Source: Sparassis latifolia
Lineage: Eukaryota; Basidiomycota; Agaricomycetes; Polyporales; Sparassidaceae
Direction of reading: 5' to 3'
DNA length: 64,000 nt
Assembly: GCA_018466975.1 (NCBI GenBank)
Contig: CM031553.1
Coordinates: 1,736,001-1,800,000 of the forward strand
Both the position numbers and the translations under genes were made by a program. Below the pieces are notes generated by a model. That model saw nothing but the letters and a program-made list of their open reading frames with translations. It was not told the origin of the DNA and did no database searches. Below, piece by piece: positions 43,709-56,094 of the stretch (the stretch's first letter is position 1; every line of letters starts with the position of its first letter).

Positions 43709-45183
43709 TTAGGATCGTGAAAGAACGTCGAAGGAATTGGAACACTTGTCGCCGACGATGCAGGCCGCCGCCAACGCGCTCCAATACGAAAACGATGACG
43801 CGAAGAAGTCGGGCGGACAGACATCGAGGACTGGCTGTTGTAACTCCAACGCACCTGGTTCAGACGCCAGCTTTTCCAGCTCGGTGACGAGATAGTCAGT
43901 CATGATCACCGCGGCGGAGAGCGCCACGCGGCGGGGGTGCTGCATCACAGGCGGCTGCGGCGTCCTCCATATGCCCGTACACGGCGGCACATTCACCTTC
44001 GAGAACACATACTGCGCCATCAGCAGCGCGCCGCGCGCCGGGAGGCGCATCTCCGGCCGGGGGTGCACCATCGAAGCCACGAGGATCTCGAGGCTCGCGA
44101 GCGGCCACCCCGCCTCGGGGTACTGCGCCTCCCCCGCGCGGAGAAACGCGGATTCGTACAGCCTGCCGAGGTGGTATACGTCCACCTTGAACGCGTCGAT
44201 GTGCATGCGCCGCGGGGGCATCGTGCGCTCCGGGAGGCGCCAGTCCTGCCCTCTCTTGTAAACCACGAATGGGTACTCGCCGGGCTCGAATTGCGTCGCG
44301 CGGGAGAAGTCGACGAGGTAGTACCGGACGGGCCGCCGGATGCGGTTCATGAGGACGGCGCTGGTGGTGCCGTCCCGCGCGCTGTTGAGCCGGATGGGGT
44401 GATGCCCCATTGGGTAGAGAGAGGAGGCGTCCATCATGATGTTCTTGGCCTGTATGTTTCTGTGTCGACGTCGACGTGTCGCGTCAGAATGAGAGTGAAC
44501 GTTTTATTGGGCGTTACGTACCGGTGCGCCACTTGGTTGGCATGCAGGAAAGCCAGGGCCTGCGGAGGAAGGAAGATCGGATTCGACGCTTCAGTCATCC
44601 ACAAGAGCCTAGAGATAAACTGAAGACGCACCCGAAGCGTTTGCAGCACAAAGTCGACTACGTGACTCGTGTTGGTGAGCCCCGGATCGTTGAAAGGACG
44701 GAGATACGGCGTGATCATCAGGTCATAGTCGACAAGAAACGGATCGTGCAGAAAGTCCAGGAACGGAACGCAGTAGCGGTCCTCAGAGCCCGAGACCTGG
44801 TCGCGCTTCTCGAGGTGCTCCATCACTTGCTCGGTCTTACCTCGTTCCACGACCCTGATCGTCACGCGTTGGCCGTCCTGTCCAGTGGCATCCATAGCGT
44901 TCGCCTCCTGCAATCATACATGAGCATGAGTATCGTATTTATCATCAGGAGATAAGAGAACGCGCACAGAGTTGCAGGCAGAATCCTCGCAGTCCTCAGG
45001 GTCCTTCCCGGTGGCCAGCCACGACGGGAACCAGTCCGGACGGTAGCGCACGCGCAGTTGGTAACCTACGCTCGCAAGAAACGCATATCGTTCACTCCAG
45101 AAAATTTCCGTTTGGCAGAGCGCGTATGGCCCGTCGTACCTTTCGTGTGAGACCGGCGAGACTAGCATGGCTTGGTGATCCAT
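43709..45183 (-). CDS. kinase-like protein, predicted pseudokinase
   Basis: Four exons: 44962-45183 (or 44968-45183), 44632-44907, 44522-44559, 43709-44459, giving about 428 aa. It has the family order shared with the genes at 51.3 and 56.1 kb: EIFWSERYAFLASVGYQLRV, then WFPSWLA, then an N-lobe, then LMITPYLRPFNDP, AFLHANQVAHR, NIMMDASSLYP, RPVRYYLVDF and HIDAFKVDVYHLG. Compared with those paralogues the active site is altered: the VxLK lysine is Arg (VTIRVV), HRD reads HRN across the splice site at 44522/44459, and DFG reads DFS. The acceptor at 44460 was chosen because it restores exactly the paralogues' spacing. It is probably a scaffold or regulator rather than an active kinase. Confidence 0.75.
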
Positions 45184-45225
45184 CGTGGTGGCAGTGGATG
45201 GAAGGCCGAATCGTTAGAAAGCAAG

Positions 45226-45234
45226 ATTATATAC
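45226..45234 (-). promoter_or_regulatory. TATA-like sequence upstream of the pseudokinase gene
   Basis: GTATATAAT on the minus strand, about 45 nt before the ATG at 45183. Confidence 0.3.
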
Positions 45235-46274
45235 AGAATGGAAACAAAGAAACTGGTAGCGAGCCACGCGCTGCGCAGCTTTAAATACTGTTTGTGCGTG
45301 CCACGCGGCTGGTGGCAGAGAGTTGGAGATCTCGAGGTGCAATGGATCGGGCCCGTCACAGGCACGTGCCTGTGACCAGTGGCGTAATTTGCGGCTCTCA
45401 CAACAACATGCAACACGTTTAGAACCATCTTTGCAAGAATAGCTCGTTTCTGGTGATATAAAAGTCAGACTTTTCTCGCCATCCCTCGGTAGCCCTTCAA
45501 GTTTTCGCTCCTCTCCAGGACTTGGTGCGCACGGCGCACGCTATTCACTGCTCACAATATGCGGCCCTCGCGTTCTCGAACTCTTTGTGCGTACTGTGGG
45601 CCTCGAAGCGTTCTCCACTTGCCTTTCCTCAGGAGATTTTCTTCCGTGAAAATGCTCGAAACAATGATTTAACTGACGGTACGCGCTCCGCAGACGAGAG
45701 ACGCGAGATGCACATCAATCGACCAGGTGGCTGTCAAAGTGCTCTTTTGAACTCCTGCAGCACCACCTGTGTTCACCTCTGGCTCTACCACCAAGTGCGA
45801 GTACGTCTACGCTGATACTGCCGCGGCTCTACTAAAGCCCGTTCCGACGTGGTGGTGGTGATATGAGATACCGAGTTTGACATAGCAGACGAATAAGTCG
45901 AAAAAAGATAGTCAGGTTCGTTCGCGTCGCACGTCTAATCCTCTCTTCATTCAATGTCGAGCTAGCAGCGCTACTGACTCGGGGGGTCAGAGCTCGCACA
46001 ATCCAGTAACATTCCTGTGAGCCTATACTGCATGTAAAACTGTCCAGTGAGTTATATCACTAGTGTTACTGATGACGAGGTCCAGGTTGAAACATGTGCT
46101 CATCACAGATAAAACAGGAAGCAAATCAGTTCACAGAAAAATCAGATATAACCAAGACGTTCCTGCTCATCGAGCCAGCTCGGTGCACAGCATATATTCG
46201 TCCTCCCACGTTTTCTTCTCCCGCGCAAGCCATCTGTTCTCTCCAATGTATCGCCCTGTTCCATGTATGTGCAC
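45235..46274. other. intergenic
   Basis: A plus-strand TATAAAAG at 45457 followed by a pyrimidine-rich stretch looks like a promoter. No recognisable gene follows it, only a motif-free 97-codon frame at 45522. Confidence 0.4.
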
Positions 46275-47428
46275 TCACCAGTTGAGTTTGCGCCAATCAG
46301 GGTGCTTGAAGTTTGCGAACTCAGCATCCCAGACGGCCTCAACGAGTTTCAGGGCCTCCTTTGAGATGTCCGTCCAGTGCCCAGTCGGCATCCGGTCGAG
46401 CGTCGTGATGACGATACGGTCCCCTGCCCATGGGCCCTGGTGCAGGTCACCATTGTATTGCAGTCCAACCCTAGAATCCGAAGACCAGCAAACGCGCGTA
46501 ACGAAGACGTGCCCGAGGCCGACGGAGCCATCGGTGCAGGGGCCTTTAGTAGCAGAGTGCGTGAGCTGAGCTGTCTTGTCTCCACGAACGTACTCTCGCT
46601 TAGAGAGGTTACAAAGCGCCCAGACGGTACTGGGCTGGGCGCCGTCGACGTAGTCTGGCTCAGACATACTCTGCGCAGAGTATGGGGCTGGTAGGTTGCG
46701 CATGAGCAATGACATGTCCTTGGTCTTCTGTGTATTCGTATTGGGGAAAATCTCTTCAAAATGTTCCATCGCGTAGTCATACAGGCCAGGCCAATCGGAA
46801 TTTGAATCATCGTCGCTGTCGGCTGCACAAGCAGCAGGGGAGTCATCTTGCAGCTTGAGCATGCCGAGCATGTGCTTCTCGTGCTCGGAGAGCATACCAG
46901 CTGGAAAATGGTCCTCTCGTGAGCGCTTGCCAAGGCAGATGATGCGGTCGCCACTCCAGGGTGCAGACCTTGCGATGATGAGGGCGTGGATACGCTTGCG
47001 GCCGAGGGCCAGGAAGTAACCGTTCACGAGTCCGAGACAGATCGCGTCCGGTACGCTGTCAAAACAGTCGAATATCATCGCCAGCACTTCGTTGGGAAAC
47101 TTGTCGAACTTTCCAAGAGCATTGGCACGCATCCGCTCAACTATGGGAAAGTCCTGTAAACGCGGTATTGTCAGAGAAGCAATCATACGGCGGAGTGCGG
47201 CATACCTCAAGTACACGAGTAATCGGTGTATCAAATGGTACTGCGAAAAGCTCTGTCAGTGGGCGGTCTACGGAGTTACTGAAGAGCCATCTTCCCAGTG
47301 GCCCATAGAAGTTGTCGCCGAGGAACTGCTGTTTGTCAATGTTAATGCTGAACAGTTCAAGTATCAATGTTGTTGAGACAATGGAAAAGAAATTGAGGTA
47401 TCACTCACATCCTGCAGCACTGGGTCAT
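46275..47428 (-). CDS. F-box-like protein of the agaricomycete type
   Basis: Exons 47409-47428, 47206-47347 and 46275-47153, with introns of 61 bp (gtgagt...ctgttcag) and 52 bp (gtatgc...tttacag), giving 346 aa. The core KFPNEVLAMIFDCFDSVPDA, LGLVNGYFLALGRKRI and WSGDRIICLG is a degenerate F-box followed by the conserved WxGDRI segment of this family. An acidic stretch (about DSDDDSNSDWP) lies in the middle. The frame ends with TGA inside a GTGAGTGC donor-like sequence at 46272-46276, so an extra 3' exon is possible. The 20-nt first exon is inferred from splice sites only. Confidence 0.65.
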
Positions 47429-48543
47429 GGTGGAAGCGTTGCGGCAAGTGGCGTCAGGAGCTTGCGACTTATACTGTTGCGCTGTGGAAGGGCTCGGCTG
47501 GCCACAGCGTGGCACATCTTGAATGAGCTTGCTGCTTGGAGTTGTCGCTCGTCGTGAACAAAGCAAGCGACAAATGGGTAATTTGAAAAATGGCCAAAGA
47601 GACATGTGGGAAGAAGACTAGATGAATGGCAATTCAAGGAATGCCATGCGGCAACACCACAACCGAACGGAGACTGCATTTCATTTTACAAGCGCACCAC
47701 TGCAGCCCCAGTGCGGGCCGCGCCGTCCAAGATTAAGGTCCTAAAACCTTCGTTTGTTGCCATGCATCCAAGCAACTGCGCAGCTATTCATTCAGATGCC
47801 ACGGCCGAGCCTACGTCCTGAGAACGCTCTTCAAGCAGACCAACGCCAAGACATTCACTGCCCATGGTAGAGAAACAGACATGTGGAACCGCGCAAATGT
47901 CGTACAGGCCAAGGAACAGTGTTAATTGTAAGAGTTAAAGGAAGCCGTTGCGTTGCGCAATGAGCACAAGAGAAATGCCTCACGGTGGCCTACCGTGTTC
48001 GAGTCCGGGATGCAGATGACTGCACGGAAACAAGCACGTAAATCGGACAACGGTGAGAAATGGACGCGAACGACGAGTGGGCCGGAGGTATACAACGGAG
48101 ATGCTGGTAGCCAGCGGGTCTGAACAACCATGCAACACAGACAAGACGCGCCGCATGAAGACACCGGGTCAAGTCTATAGTCCGGCAGAAAAACAGACTT
48201 CGGCAATTTGCATTCCGACGAGAATCCGATTCCATTCAGTGGCCCAGCACAGCGAAGGAATGCAAAGAACGAATAAATCATTGCTCGACACATCGTTGTC
48301 ATTCGACACCAGACCTTTCGAGAAATGTTCCACTACCTTAATTCGTGAAAAGCTATTCCCGACCGAGGTGTAAAGATCTAGAGGTAGCGTGTTACGTAGG
48401 TAGGATCGGCGAAAGATACAAACGAGGCTGAACGGACTCCATACCAATCATACCCTCGTACATCCACGTTCGTTTCGCCACCGTTGCACTTCTCGAAGGA
48501 CGGAGAAATGGCCTGTCGTTCCCAAACGCAAGGCAGCGGTGGC
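47429..48543. other. intergenic, no gene recognised
   Basis: Short frames on both strands without motifs. Confidence 0.4.
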
Positions 48544-49457
48544 TTACTGCAAGGGAGTTAACCCTAGGAACTCGCGCAAGACCTCCCGCTTGGCGTTGGT
48601 ATCTCCTTTGATAGGCAGCCCGTACGCCTTCAGGAATTCTTCGTATCGTTCCTCTGGGAGTAGTTGAGTTAGCGGAAAGAGAAATCGACGAAGACATGAG
48701 AATACAGGATGAATGATACCACATGTCAATCCAGAACGGCGTGGAAGCATCATGAGGGCTAACGAATGGAACCTACTAGTTATGTGCTCAAATTCGCCTT
48801 TGGTAGCAGGGTAGTTTGGCGGCGGCTTTCCATTGTTGCCAATGACAGGTTTGAGTGCCTCCTTCTTCGTCGTGATGTTCGAGTTCATCAGGCGGGCATG
48901 CAAGCGCTGTTGGCTAGGCAAAGGCGACAATTCACGATCAGAGAAGGACGCTGTAAGAACGGAGTCTGGTTACGCACTCGAGCTTCACGGTATTTGCAAG
49001 ACCATCCAGTTTATTAGTCAACTCCTGCACAGCTTTTGCGAGGTCGACAGGCTCAGCCTCCTCCAAGCGTTTCGATCACCATCTCCTCACGCTCCTTTCC
49101 ATTCGTATGGTGCCGGCGAAGCTGTACCTTGACTACTTGCAGCTCCTCCGCAAGCCGCTCTTGGTTTTCCTCGATCACGCGCAGGCGCGCTGCTATCCCT
49201 GCGAGCGCATTCGCCGTATCCCCATGGCTATGGTTGGTCTCAAACGCCTGGAACGCCGCGTTAATCTGGTCTACGATAGCACCGAACGACGCAGACAGAT
49301 TCTGGCTCCATACCGAAGGATCTGCATCGGAAACACTTGCGTGGGGAGCGGACGAGTTATTGTCGGAGGGGACAGGCGAGCTAGGGTCAGGCATCGGACG
49401 CTGGACGTGGTTAACAAGCGTAGAATAAGATGAGGCAGTAGTAACTGTGTGACTCAT
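48544..49457 (-). CDS. small coiled-coil protein of unknown function
   Basis: Exons 49128-49457, 48978-49060, 48777-48913 and 48544-48653 (660 nt, 219 aa). Start MSHTVTTASSYST. The first half is Ser/Pro/Asp-rich, then a coiled coil (IAARLRVIEENQERLAEELQ, continuing AVQELTNKLDGLA). The end reads like a DNA-binding-type SAP or helical motif (ERYEEFLKAYGLP, KREVLREFLGL), but this is only an impression. Splice sites were chosen to keep the phase; the last intron is 123 bp. Related proteins are known to me only as uncharacterised agaricomycete proteins. Confidence 0.6.
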
Positions 49458-50600
49458 ATCGAAGAGCAGGGATCGACGGAGTGTCCGCGAAACCACAATG
49501 GTTGAGCATCCCTTAAGTAAAGGAGGGTAGTGATGTCAATGCCAGATGGTGCTAGATGATGTGAGTACAGATATCACATAGATACGGCATACCTGTCAAC
49601 GGCGGCTTCCACGACTTGTAGCAGAATCGCAAGGGTGAGAAACGCCGGAATAGGTGCCGAACCGCCGATGAGAATCCTCCCCCTCGCATGTGACAAGGTT
49701 GGGAAGACCATCCACGCACTCGAGGCAATCGCCCGGCTGCATTCGGCATGATCTGCACAATGAACCAAATCCAGATCGTCGGATTGGAGGCGAAAGACGA
49801 CCTTTGCAAGTGATTTGGGACTTACCGCCTGAGCAGGCATGAACACCTTCATCAGTGAGCGCGCAGAGCGCGACATTCGAATTTTCCTGAGAGGTGCTTA
49901 GTAGTGTTTGACAAGCTTGCGACACCGTCTGCATAAATAACAAATATCAGCATCGACTGATGCCGCAGTGCAAGCCGGTATGCGTGAGACGACTCCATGT
50001 CCAAGTTTGCTATTTTACGATGGATGCACGAAACAGCGTATGGTGCAGCTGACAACGTCGGTGGCGCCGCAGACGATCCTGCGAAAATAAAGCTGAAATT
50101 TGAGAAGCGGCACCTCAGATGTACGATGCAGAATATGATTTGTTCATGTTCATTCATAGTGGCCGCTGAAGACGTAGCAAGAACGAATCATGCGATGATG
50201 CACAACTGGCCAAGTCTCAGAAGCGCAGGGAGGCGGCCGCAGCGGTGGGATACGAGGACAGACAACAGGAGACCAGAGCGACCTGGCCATCACGCAATCC
50301 GAGAATGGTCGTGCCGATGATGGCAGCCAGAGAAGACCATAGCTGACCGGTCGCGCAAGTAACGTTCAATGGGTACTGGCCCAGATCACCAGGTCAAGTC
50401 ACCAGAACCACCTTCGAACGTGGGACAACCGACAGAATCAACGGTCAGGACTACAGTTTCATCGTCGGGGTAGTGTCGGCATCGGGAGGGGAGCGGAGGC
50501 AATGAACAGGTAGATCGTGAATCTAGGTCGCAATCTAGCATTGACGCTCCCGAAAATCAGAACGTTGAAGAGAGAGCGAGACCGTTCCACGGCAAGCTTC
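49458..50600. other. intergenic, no secure gene
   Basis: Minus-strand frames between 49550 and 50157 are suggestive (hydrophobic and Cys-rich pieces), but I could not connect them into a gene. Confidence 0.35.
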
Positions 50601-51326
50601 GTGTGGACGAAAACAGCGATAACGTTGCATTAGGGTTTCAGAAGAGGAAGACGCGACGGATCACGGGAGAGAGCCGGAGAAAAGCAAAATGACATCTGTG
50701 AACGTAGATGTATATCAGAAGGGCGAAGTGAGCGGGATACTCCAAAGGGCGGGTCACGATGGACTGCACTACCGGCGATCCGCGTGGTTTACTCGGACAC
50801 CTTATTGCGTTTTCTATACCCCGAGCACGATTATCAGCGATCGCCCCCACGGTCTAATCATTCAACGATTCCGCAACGCTAACGAACTCCGACAACGGAC
50901 TTTCGCACACGACATCTTACAACATTTTCTACAGAAGGCCGGCCATTAGTGATCAACAAATTCGGACAAGGACGACTAACGAGTGCAAGTGAAACAGAAA
51001 CAGTGTCACGTCCGGTACTCTGTATAAGCCACCCAAAGACTTCGGGGAACGCCGCACTAGATGGTTGCGGTTTCTGAGGACCAACGCATCTACCTGTATC
51101 AGCGCATTTAATATGATCCTGCCGTTCGTCGTTTAAATACAATCTAATGGGCTTGGACACTGCAGACATGAAGGTCGTCAAGCTCTGCGGAAGACGATAA
51201 CTAAAAGTGAAGCAACACGAACCACATCAACTTCGATCTCGTGCCCTATTCCAAAGAGATCTTCAGCACAGCATTGATAGTGAGGTTTTGCGAGATAATA
51301 GAGAGCTTACTCAGTAGCTGTGCAAA

Positions 51327-52659
51327 CTATTTCACGAAATGCCTGAGACGATATATTCCCTCTCTCGCGACTGCAACGGTATCATATACCACCCGCTCAT
51401 GGGTAGTTTCGTCTTTTCTTCGAAGACGCCACCGTAGCAGAGGGCCGTCCAAGTTGTGGCGAACACCCTCTAGCATAGCGAACGCAGCTTCGGCTGTTGG
51501 ACGCTGATCTGGTTGGTGGGCCGTCATAGCTTGCACCAGAGGCTCAAGAAAGTCGAGACCCAGATATACCTTTATTCTAACGCGTTAGAAAGCACGATAA
51601 CGACGCATTAATACGTTGCTCGCCTGCAGAAACTCCTTCTTGTAAAGGTTGCCCAAGATAAAGATGTCTACCTTAAACGCATCGTACCGCACTTCCGAGG
51701 ATATCTCCGGCAATTCCTTGTCTCTTCCTTGCCTGCCAAGCACATAAGGAGATTCTCCCTTCCCAATCAACGAGGAGATGCCGAAATCGATGAAATAGTA
51801 CCGGACAGAATGGTCCGATCGAGATAAAGGAGATAGCATGAATATGCCATCTCGACTAGCCTCGATACGGATAGGATGATGGCCTTGAGGATACAACGAG
51901 CGGGCATCCATCATGATGTTAGCAACCGCGCAATCGCTGACGAAGTATTAGACTATCGCACAACAGCGTAAAGCCCAACATTTTTACCGGTGAGCGACGC
52001 CTTGGCTGTGTAGAAAGCAAAGACCCTTCAAATTAAATCAAATATGATTCAGAAACATAATCCGTACATGTGTTACCTCGAGTGTTTGCCTCATGAATTC
52101 GACGACTTCTCCGATAGCACCAAAGTCTGGGTCGTTGAAGGGTCGTAGGTATAGCATAATCAAGATGGATGCATTTGTGTCAAAAGGATCCGGAAGAACG
52201 TCTATAACTGGTATGCAGTGATTCATGGGGTGCGACCGTAGTTCCGGACCAGAGAGGAATTGAGCGATGGTAACTTCGCTTCCGTCTTTCTCCACGCTCT
52301 TCAGTGATACCAGTTCTCCATCGGTTACTCGCACTGCATCTATCACGTGCTGAGTCTAATAGGACGGAATGCGATCAGTTGGTAATGCGGAGCTGCATCA
52401 CGAAACACACCAGCAACGATATAGAATCCTCACAAAACGCAGGAGTAACATTCATCTTTAGCCATGAAGGGGACCATCCAGGCCTGTAGCGCGCTCTGAG
52501 TTGATACCCATGTTCTTCGAGGTAGGCCTGACGATCTCTCCAGAAGATTTCTTTGGGTAGAAGGGCGTACAAGCCTTCCGCAGTTGCCCTCGCGTGATGT
52601 TGTGCTTCCTCCGGTGTACAGCGCGTCCAGGATGGAAAATCCGATATTGACTGTTTCAT
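51327..52659 (-). CDS. kinase-like protein, unit 1
   Basis: Exons 52411-52659, 52077-52355, 51988-52025, 51624-51936 and 51327-51569 (1122 nt, 373 aa). The kinase fold is short: no glycine-rich loop is evident, but VSLKSV gives a candidate VAIK lysine, LIMLYLRPFNDPD marks the hinge, GVAHRDCAVANIMMDA the catalytic loop and YYFIDFGISSL the Mg-binding DFG. HRD and DFG are intact, so it may be active. C-terminal lobe: FLEPLVQAMTAHQPDQRPT. The last intron begins GCGAGC at the place where the unit 2 copy has GTGGAG; alternatively a GTATTA donor 9 nt later adds three codons. It is transcribed divergently from the membrane gene 430 bp away. Confidence 0.82.
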
Positions 52660-52770
52660 CGGGCCTCCGAGATAGCCTAGTTATAACTATAAGCACTGGA
52701 TTCCAGCCGGATAGTATATTCTAAAGAGATCACGATGCGGCCGCGCGTTGACGGTGACTCGGAAGTTTGA

Positions 52771-52795
52771 ACTACTACTAGTACTAGTACTAGTA
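52771..52795. repeat. CTA/GTA microsatellite in the divergent promoter of unit 1
   Basis: ACTACTACTAGTACTAGTAC followed by TAGTA, in the 430-bp region between the kinase and membrane genes. It was not seen in the matching region of unit 2. Confidence 0.7.
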
Positions 52796-53088
52796 ATTGT
52801 CATAGCACGTGCAATTCTGCAGTAGGAAATTCTAGACGTTGGCATCGGCTCACGCCCTCGTAGCGTGTGCGGAGACGAGGGCGTGTGCGGAGACCGGCAA
52901 GCCCTCAACGTTCGACAACCCTCAAGGCCTCACGCGCACGAGTAAAACATGAAGTTTGTGCAACCATTAGTATTCCCCCGTTGTGCCCTCGAGCTGTACC
53001 TCCTTCCCTCCCCTGCGATTGAGCTAGTTTGTCCTCTCCATTCCAGACTCAAACCCTGCACACACTGGCGCTCGCAGACTGGTTATAC

Positions 53089-54592
53089 ATGGCGACTACA
53101 TTTGATATCCTGGGCCTTATTTTTGGTACACTTGGCGTCTTAGCTTCTATTCCTGTGTTCTTGGCTATTGTATTATCACAGCTCCCGCCGCAGAAGCTGC
53201 GGCAACTTGACGAGGTTCTGGACGAGACTGAAACCATGTGGCGTAAAACGCTCGCAGAGGGTCTTTTTGCCGCAAAGCCCTTTGAAGAGGAGACGGACCT
53301 GGTATTGTCGTCGTAAATCTTTACTCTTCCGTTTTCACTCCGTGCCGCTGATGTGCCCCGGGCTGTGGACTATTTCGCTAGACTACGCTGTCAAACTGAG
53401 ACTCTCCGACTGCAGACACATTGCGCCACATCTTTTTTCCAGGAGTTCAGAGCACTGCTCCAAGGTTTATCGTGGAATATATCTTATGTGTGTCGTGAAG
53501 TCAAGCGTACACGAGCCAGTATTTCGGTAATATTTTAATTGATATCTAGACCACGCTGCTAACGGTGCCTGAATTAGTCCACTACTGCCGAAGAGAGGAG
53601 ACGTCTCCAACTTGAAGCTCGCTTCGAACAGATGCTGAGAAGAAACACAGGTGAGCAGCTTGATGGTGTATTGCACCAGTTCTTATTTATGGCTGATGCA
53701 TATGACTGCAGATCAGATAGAGACAACGACGCCCATGGCTGCTGATAGCAAAAAACCTCTCGATGAAGAATATACTGAACAATGCATATATCTCGACGCA
53801 GATAATGCGGAAAATTTGTCCCTCCCACTATCCTCCGATACTACCTCGAAGTTGGATAGCAGCAGCACGGTTTGTCAGGACCAAGTCGTCAAGCCTCGCC
53901 ACAGCGATACTCCCACTTCTGTGATATCCAGTCCCATAGTATGCAACGGCACTTCGACTTCTCAGTTCCAAGCGATCGGTCCTTTCCCTGCAGACCGCGG
54001 GTCGATTGTTGCACCGCGGGTCACCTGCGACTCCATCACTACACTCCAACCAGAGACCACCAACGTATGTGATACCGTGACGTTTCCATGCGCTGCGCTC
54101 GTTCCCTATGCCATGGGAGCCGACGGGGTCAACTCACGGAATGACCATTCATGCGACGCAGACGCTTCTCGCGGTAGTTCTACAACATCACCCCTTGGTT
54201 CCACCTCTTTGTCTGGACTGTCTTGTCCTGCTGCATTAGACCTCGCAGCGGTTCACCCCTTGACCATTCCGGAACCCGCAGTCATGCTTATGCCTTCATC
54301 TGATGCAGCCTTATTACGCCAATTCCGCCAAGTGAAACATGAGGTTATTGCACGGGGACTCGGTTTCTACACCCGTACTTCCTCTAATAATCCTGTTCGG
54401 ATGTCTGCTCGGAAGAGGCATGCAGGGAGAACCTGGGAAGAACGTGTTACTCGACGGAAGAGTACGCGCGGGGATGTGCGAGCGTTGTTATACAGCGTGG
54501 ACGACTACGACGCAGAGGCGTGCTGGGGTGATTGTTCCAGCGACGAGGATACTGCTTATGTTCACGTGCGAGGTCTCTCCAAATTGATCTGA
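53089..54592 (+). CDS. membrane-anchored coiled-coil protein, unit 1
   Basis: Exons 53089-53312, 53382-53526, 53578-53650 and 53712-54592 (1323 nt, 440 aa). One strong hydrophobic segment at about residues 6-30 (ILGLIFGTLGVLASIPVFLA) acts as signal anchor. Helical, coiled-coil-like sequence follows to about 170 (KLRQLDEVLDETETMW, ERRRLQLEARFEQMLRRN), then a long Ser/Thr/Pro-rich low-complexity region, a conserved block (DAALLRQFRQVKHEVIARGL), a basic patch and an acidic C-terminus (EACWGDCSSDED). Splicing is supported by equal exon lengths in unit 2; the GTAAAT donor at 53313 avoids an in-frame TAA. Function unknown. Close homologues are uncharacterised agaricomycete proteins. Confidence 0.78.
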
Positions 54593-55108
54593 TTGCTTTC
54601 ACTGCTAGAGATCGTGTTCTTGTAGTTGTTGCGCATCCACGCTATTCACAATTCTCTATATCTATTCGTAGCCTGCCATTTTAATAATCCTGATATATTT
54701 TTATTCCAAATTAGAGAACACCTACAGCTTCTTGCGTGCCGCTCTCAATGTTGGATAGCAAGAATCAATTGGATCTACACAGATTACACTCTCGAACATA
54801 ATTGAACCGACTATGAATACATCTACATGTACAGAAGCGGACTACCTTACCGTCTTGAATATTGGAGAATGAAGTGCATTCACATCTGCTGCGGCAGTAC
54901 ACGATATTATTCTTGGCCACAAGCGCGTCTTACATATGACGATCGGCTTCTTGTTCGCATGCTTCCGTGCAACTATATATTGCTCTAGCCAGGAATAGTC
55001 ACTCAAGTTTCAAGTTTCACGGTGGTTTCGTAACCTCCGTGCGATTGTTAAACATAAGTCGCGGTAAGCTCTAGAATTGCCTCTTCTTCCTTTTCCTCAT
55101 GAATGGTC
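54593..55108. other. intergenic between membrane gene and C2H2 remnant
   Basis: AT-rich, no gene; corresponds to 59331-59884 in unit 2. Confidence 0.5.
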
Positions 55109-55395
55109 ATGGTTTACTGTGAGAACTGCGATCGTCACTTTGTCGACGACCACGCTCTTCGGCAACACGAAGATTTATCCACACTCGTTCAGCATTACCT
55201 CCAGAGCCCCAATCATAACTACTGCCAACGATGCGAAAGACAATTTGATTATCGTCGTTACTATTATTGTAATCCTTCTAACGCTGTGTGACCTATTATC
55301 GCTTGCGTCAGCCGTCCCTAACTCACACATTACCGCTGTGGCACTGCGGACCTTCGACTCTACTCCTCGCAAGGTTTGAAGGAACATCACTCTAC
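55109..55395 (+). pseudogene. truncated C2H2 zinc-finger gene, unit 1
   Basis: MVYCENCDRHFVDDHALRQH matches the first finger of the unit 2 gene (MAYCERCDRYFVHDRALQQH). The second finger's Cys pair is deleted (a gap after HEDLS). The third keeps CQRCERQFDYR but loses its His pair, with a TGA at 55289. Degenerate intron and exon 2 sequence continues to about 55395 and then stops at the border of the next duplication unit, so fingers 4-8 are absent. Confidence 0.75.
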
Positions 55396-56094
55396 ATGGA
55401 CGAATATAATAACGTTGCATTAGAGTTTCAGAAGGGGAAGACGCGACTGATCACGGGAGAGAGCTGGGGAAAAGCAAAAATGACATCTGTGAACATTGAT
55501 AAATATCGGTAGGGTGAAGCGAGGCAGACACTCCAAAGGGCGGGTCACAACGGACTGCGCCATCGGTGATACGCGTGATTTACTCGAACGTACTTTATTG
55601 TGTTTCCTATATTTTGAGCACGATTATCAACGATCGCCCCCACGGTACAATCATTCAACGAATCCGCAACGCTAGCGCACTCAGACAACGGACTTTTGCA
55701 CACGACATCTTACTACAGAAGGCCGGGCATTAGTGATCGACAAAGTCAGACAAAGACGACTAACGAATGCAAGTGAAACCGAAACAGTGTCATGTCCAGT
55801 ACTGACCCAAAGACTTCGGGAAACGCCGCGCTAGATTGTTGCGGTTTCTGAGGACCATCGCATCTACGTGTATCAGCAGATTTCAAATGATCCTGCGGTT
55901 CGACATTCAATCTAATGGGCTTGAACACTGCAGACATGAAATTCGTCAAGCTCTGCGGAAGACGATAACTAGAAGTGAAGCAACACGAACCACATCAACT
56001 TCGGTCTCGTGCCCTATTCCAAGGAGATCTTCAGCACAGCATTGATATTGAAGTTTTGCGAGATAATAGAGAGCTTACTCGGTAGCTGTGCAAA

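Noticed and set aside
47990..48015. Possible tRNA B box (GTTCGAGTCC)
   Set aside because: The flanking bases do not form a T stem and no cloverleaf fits upstream.
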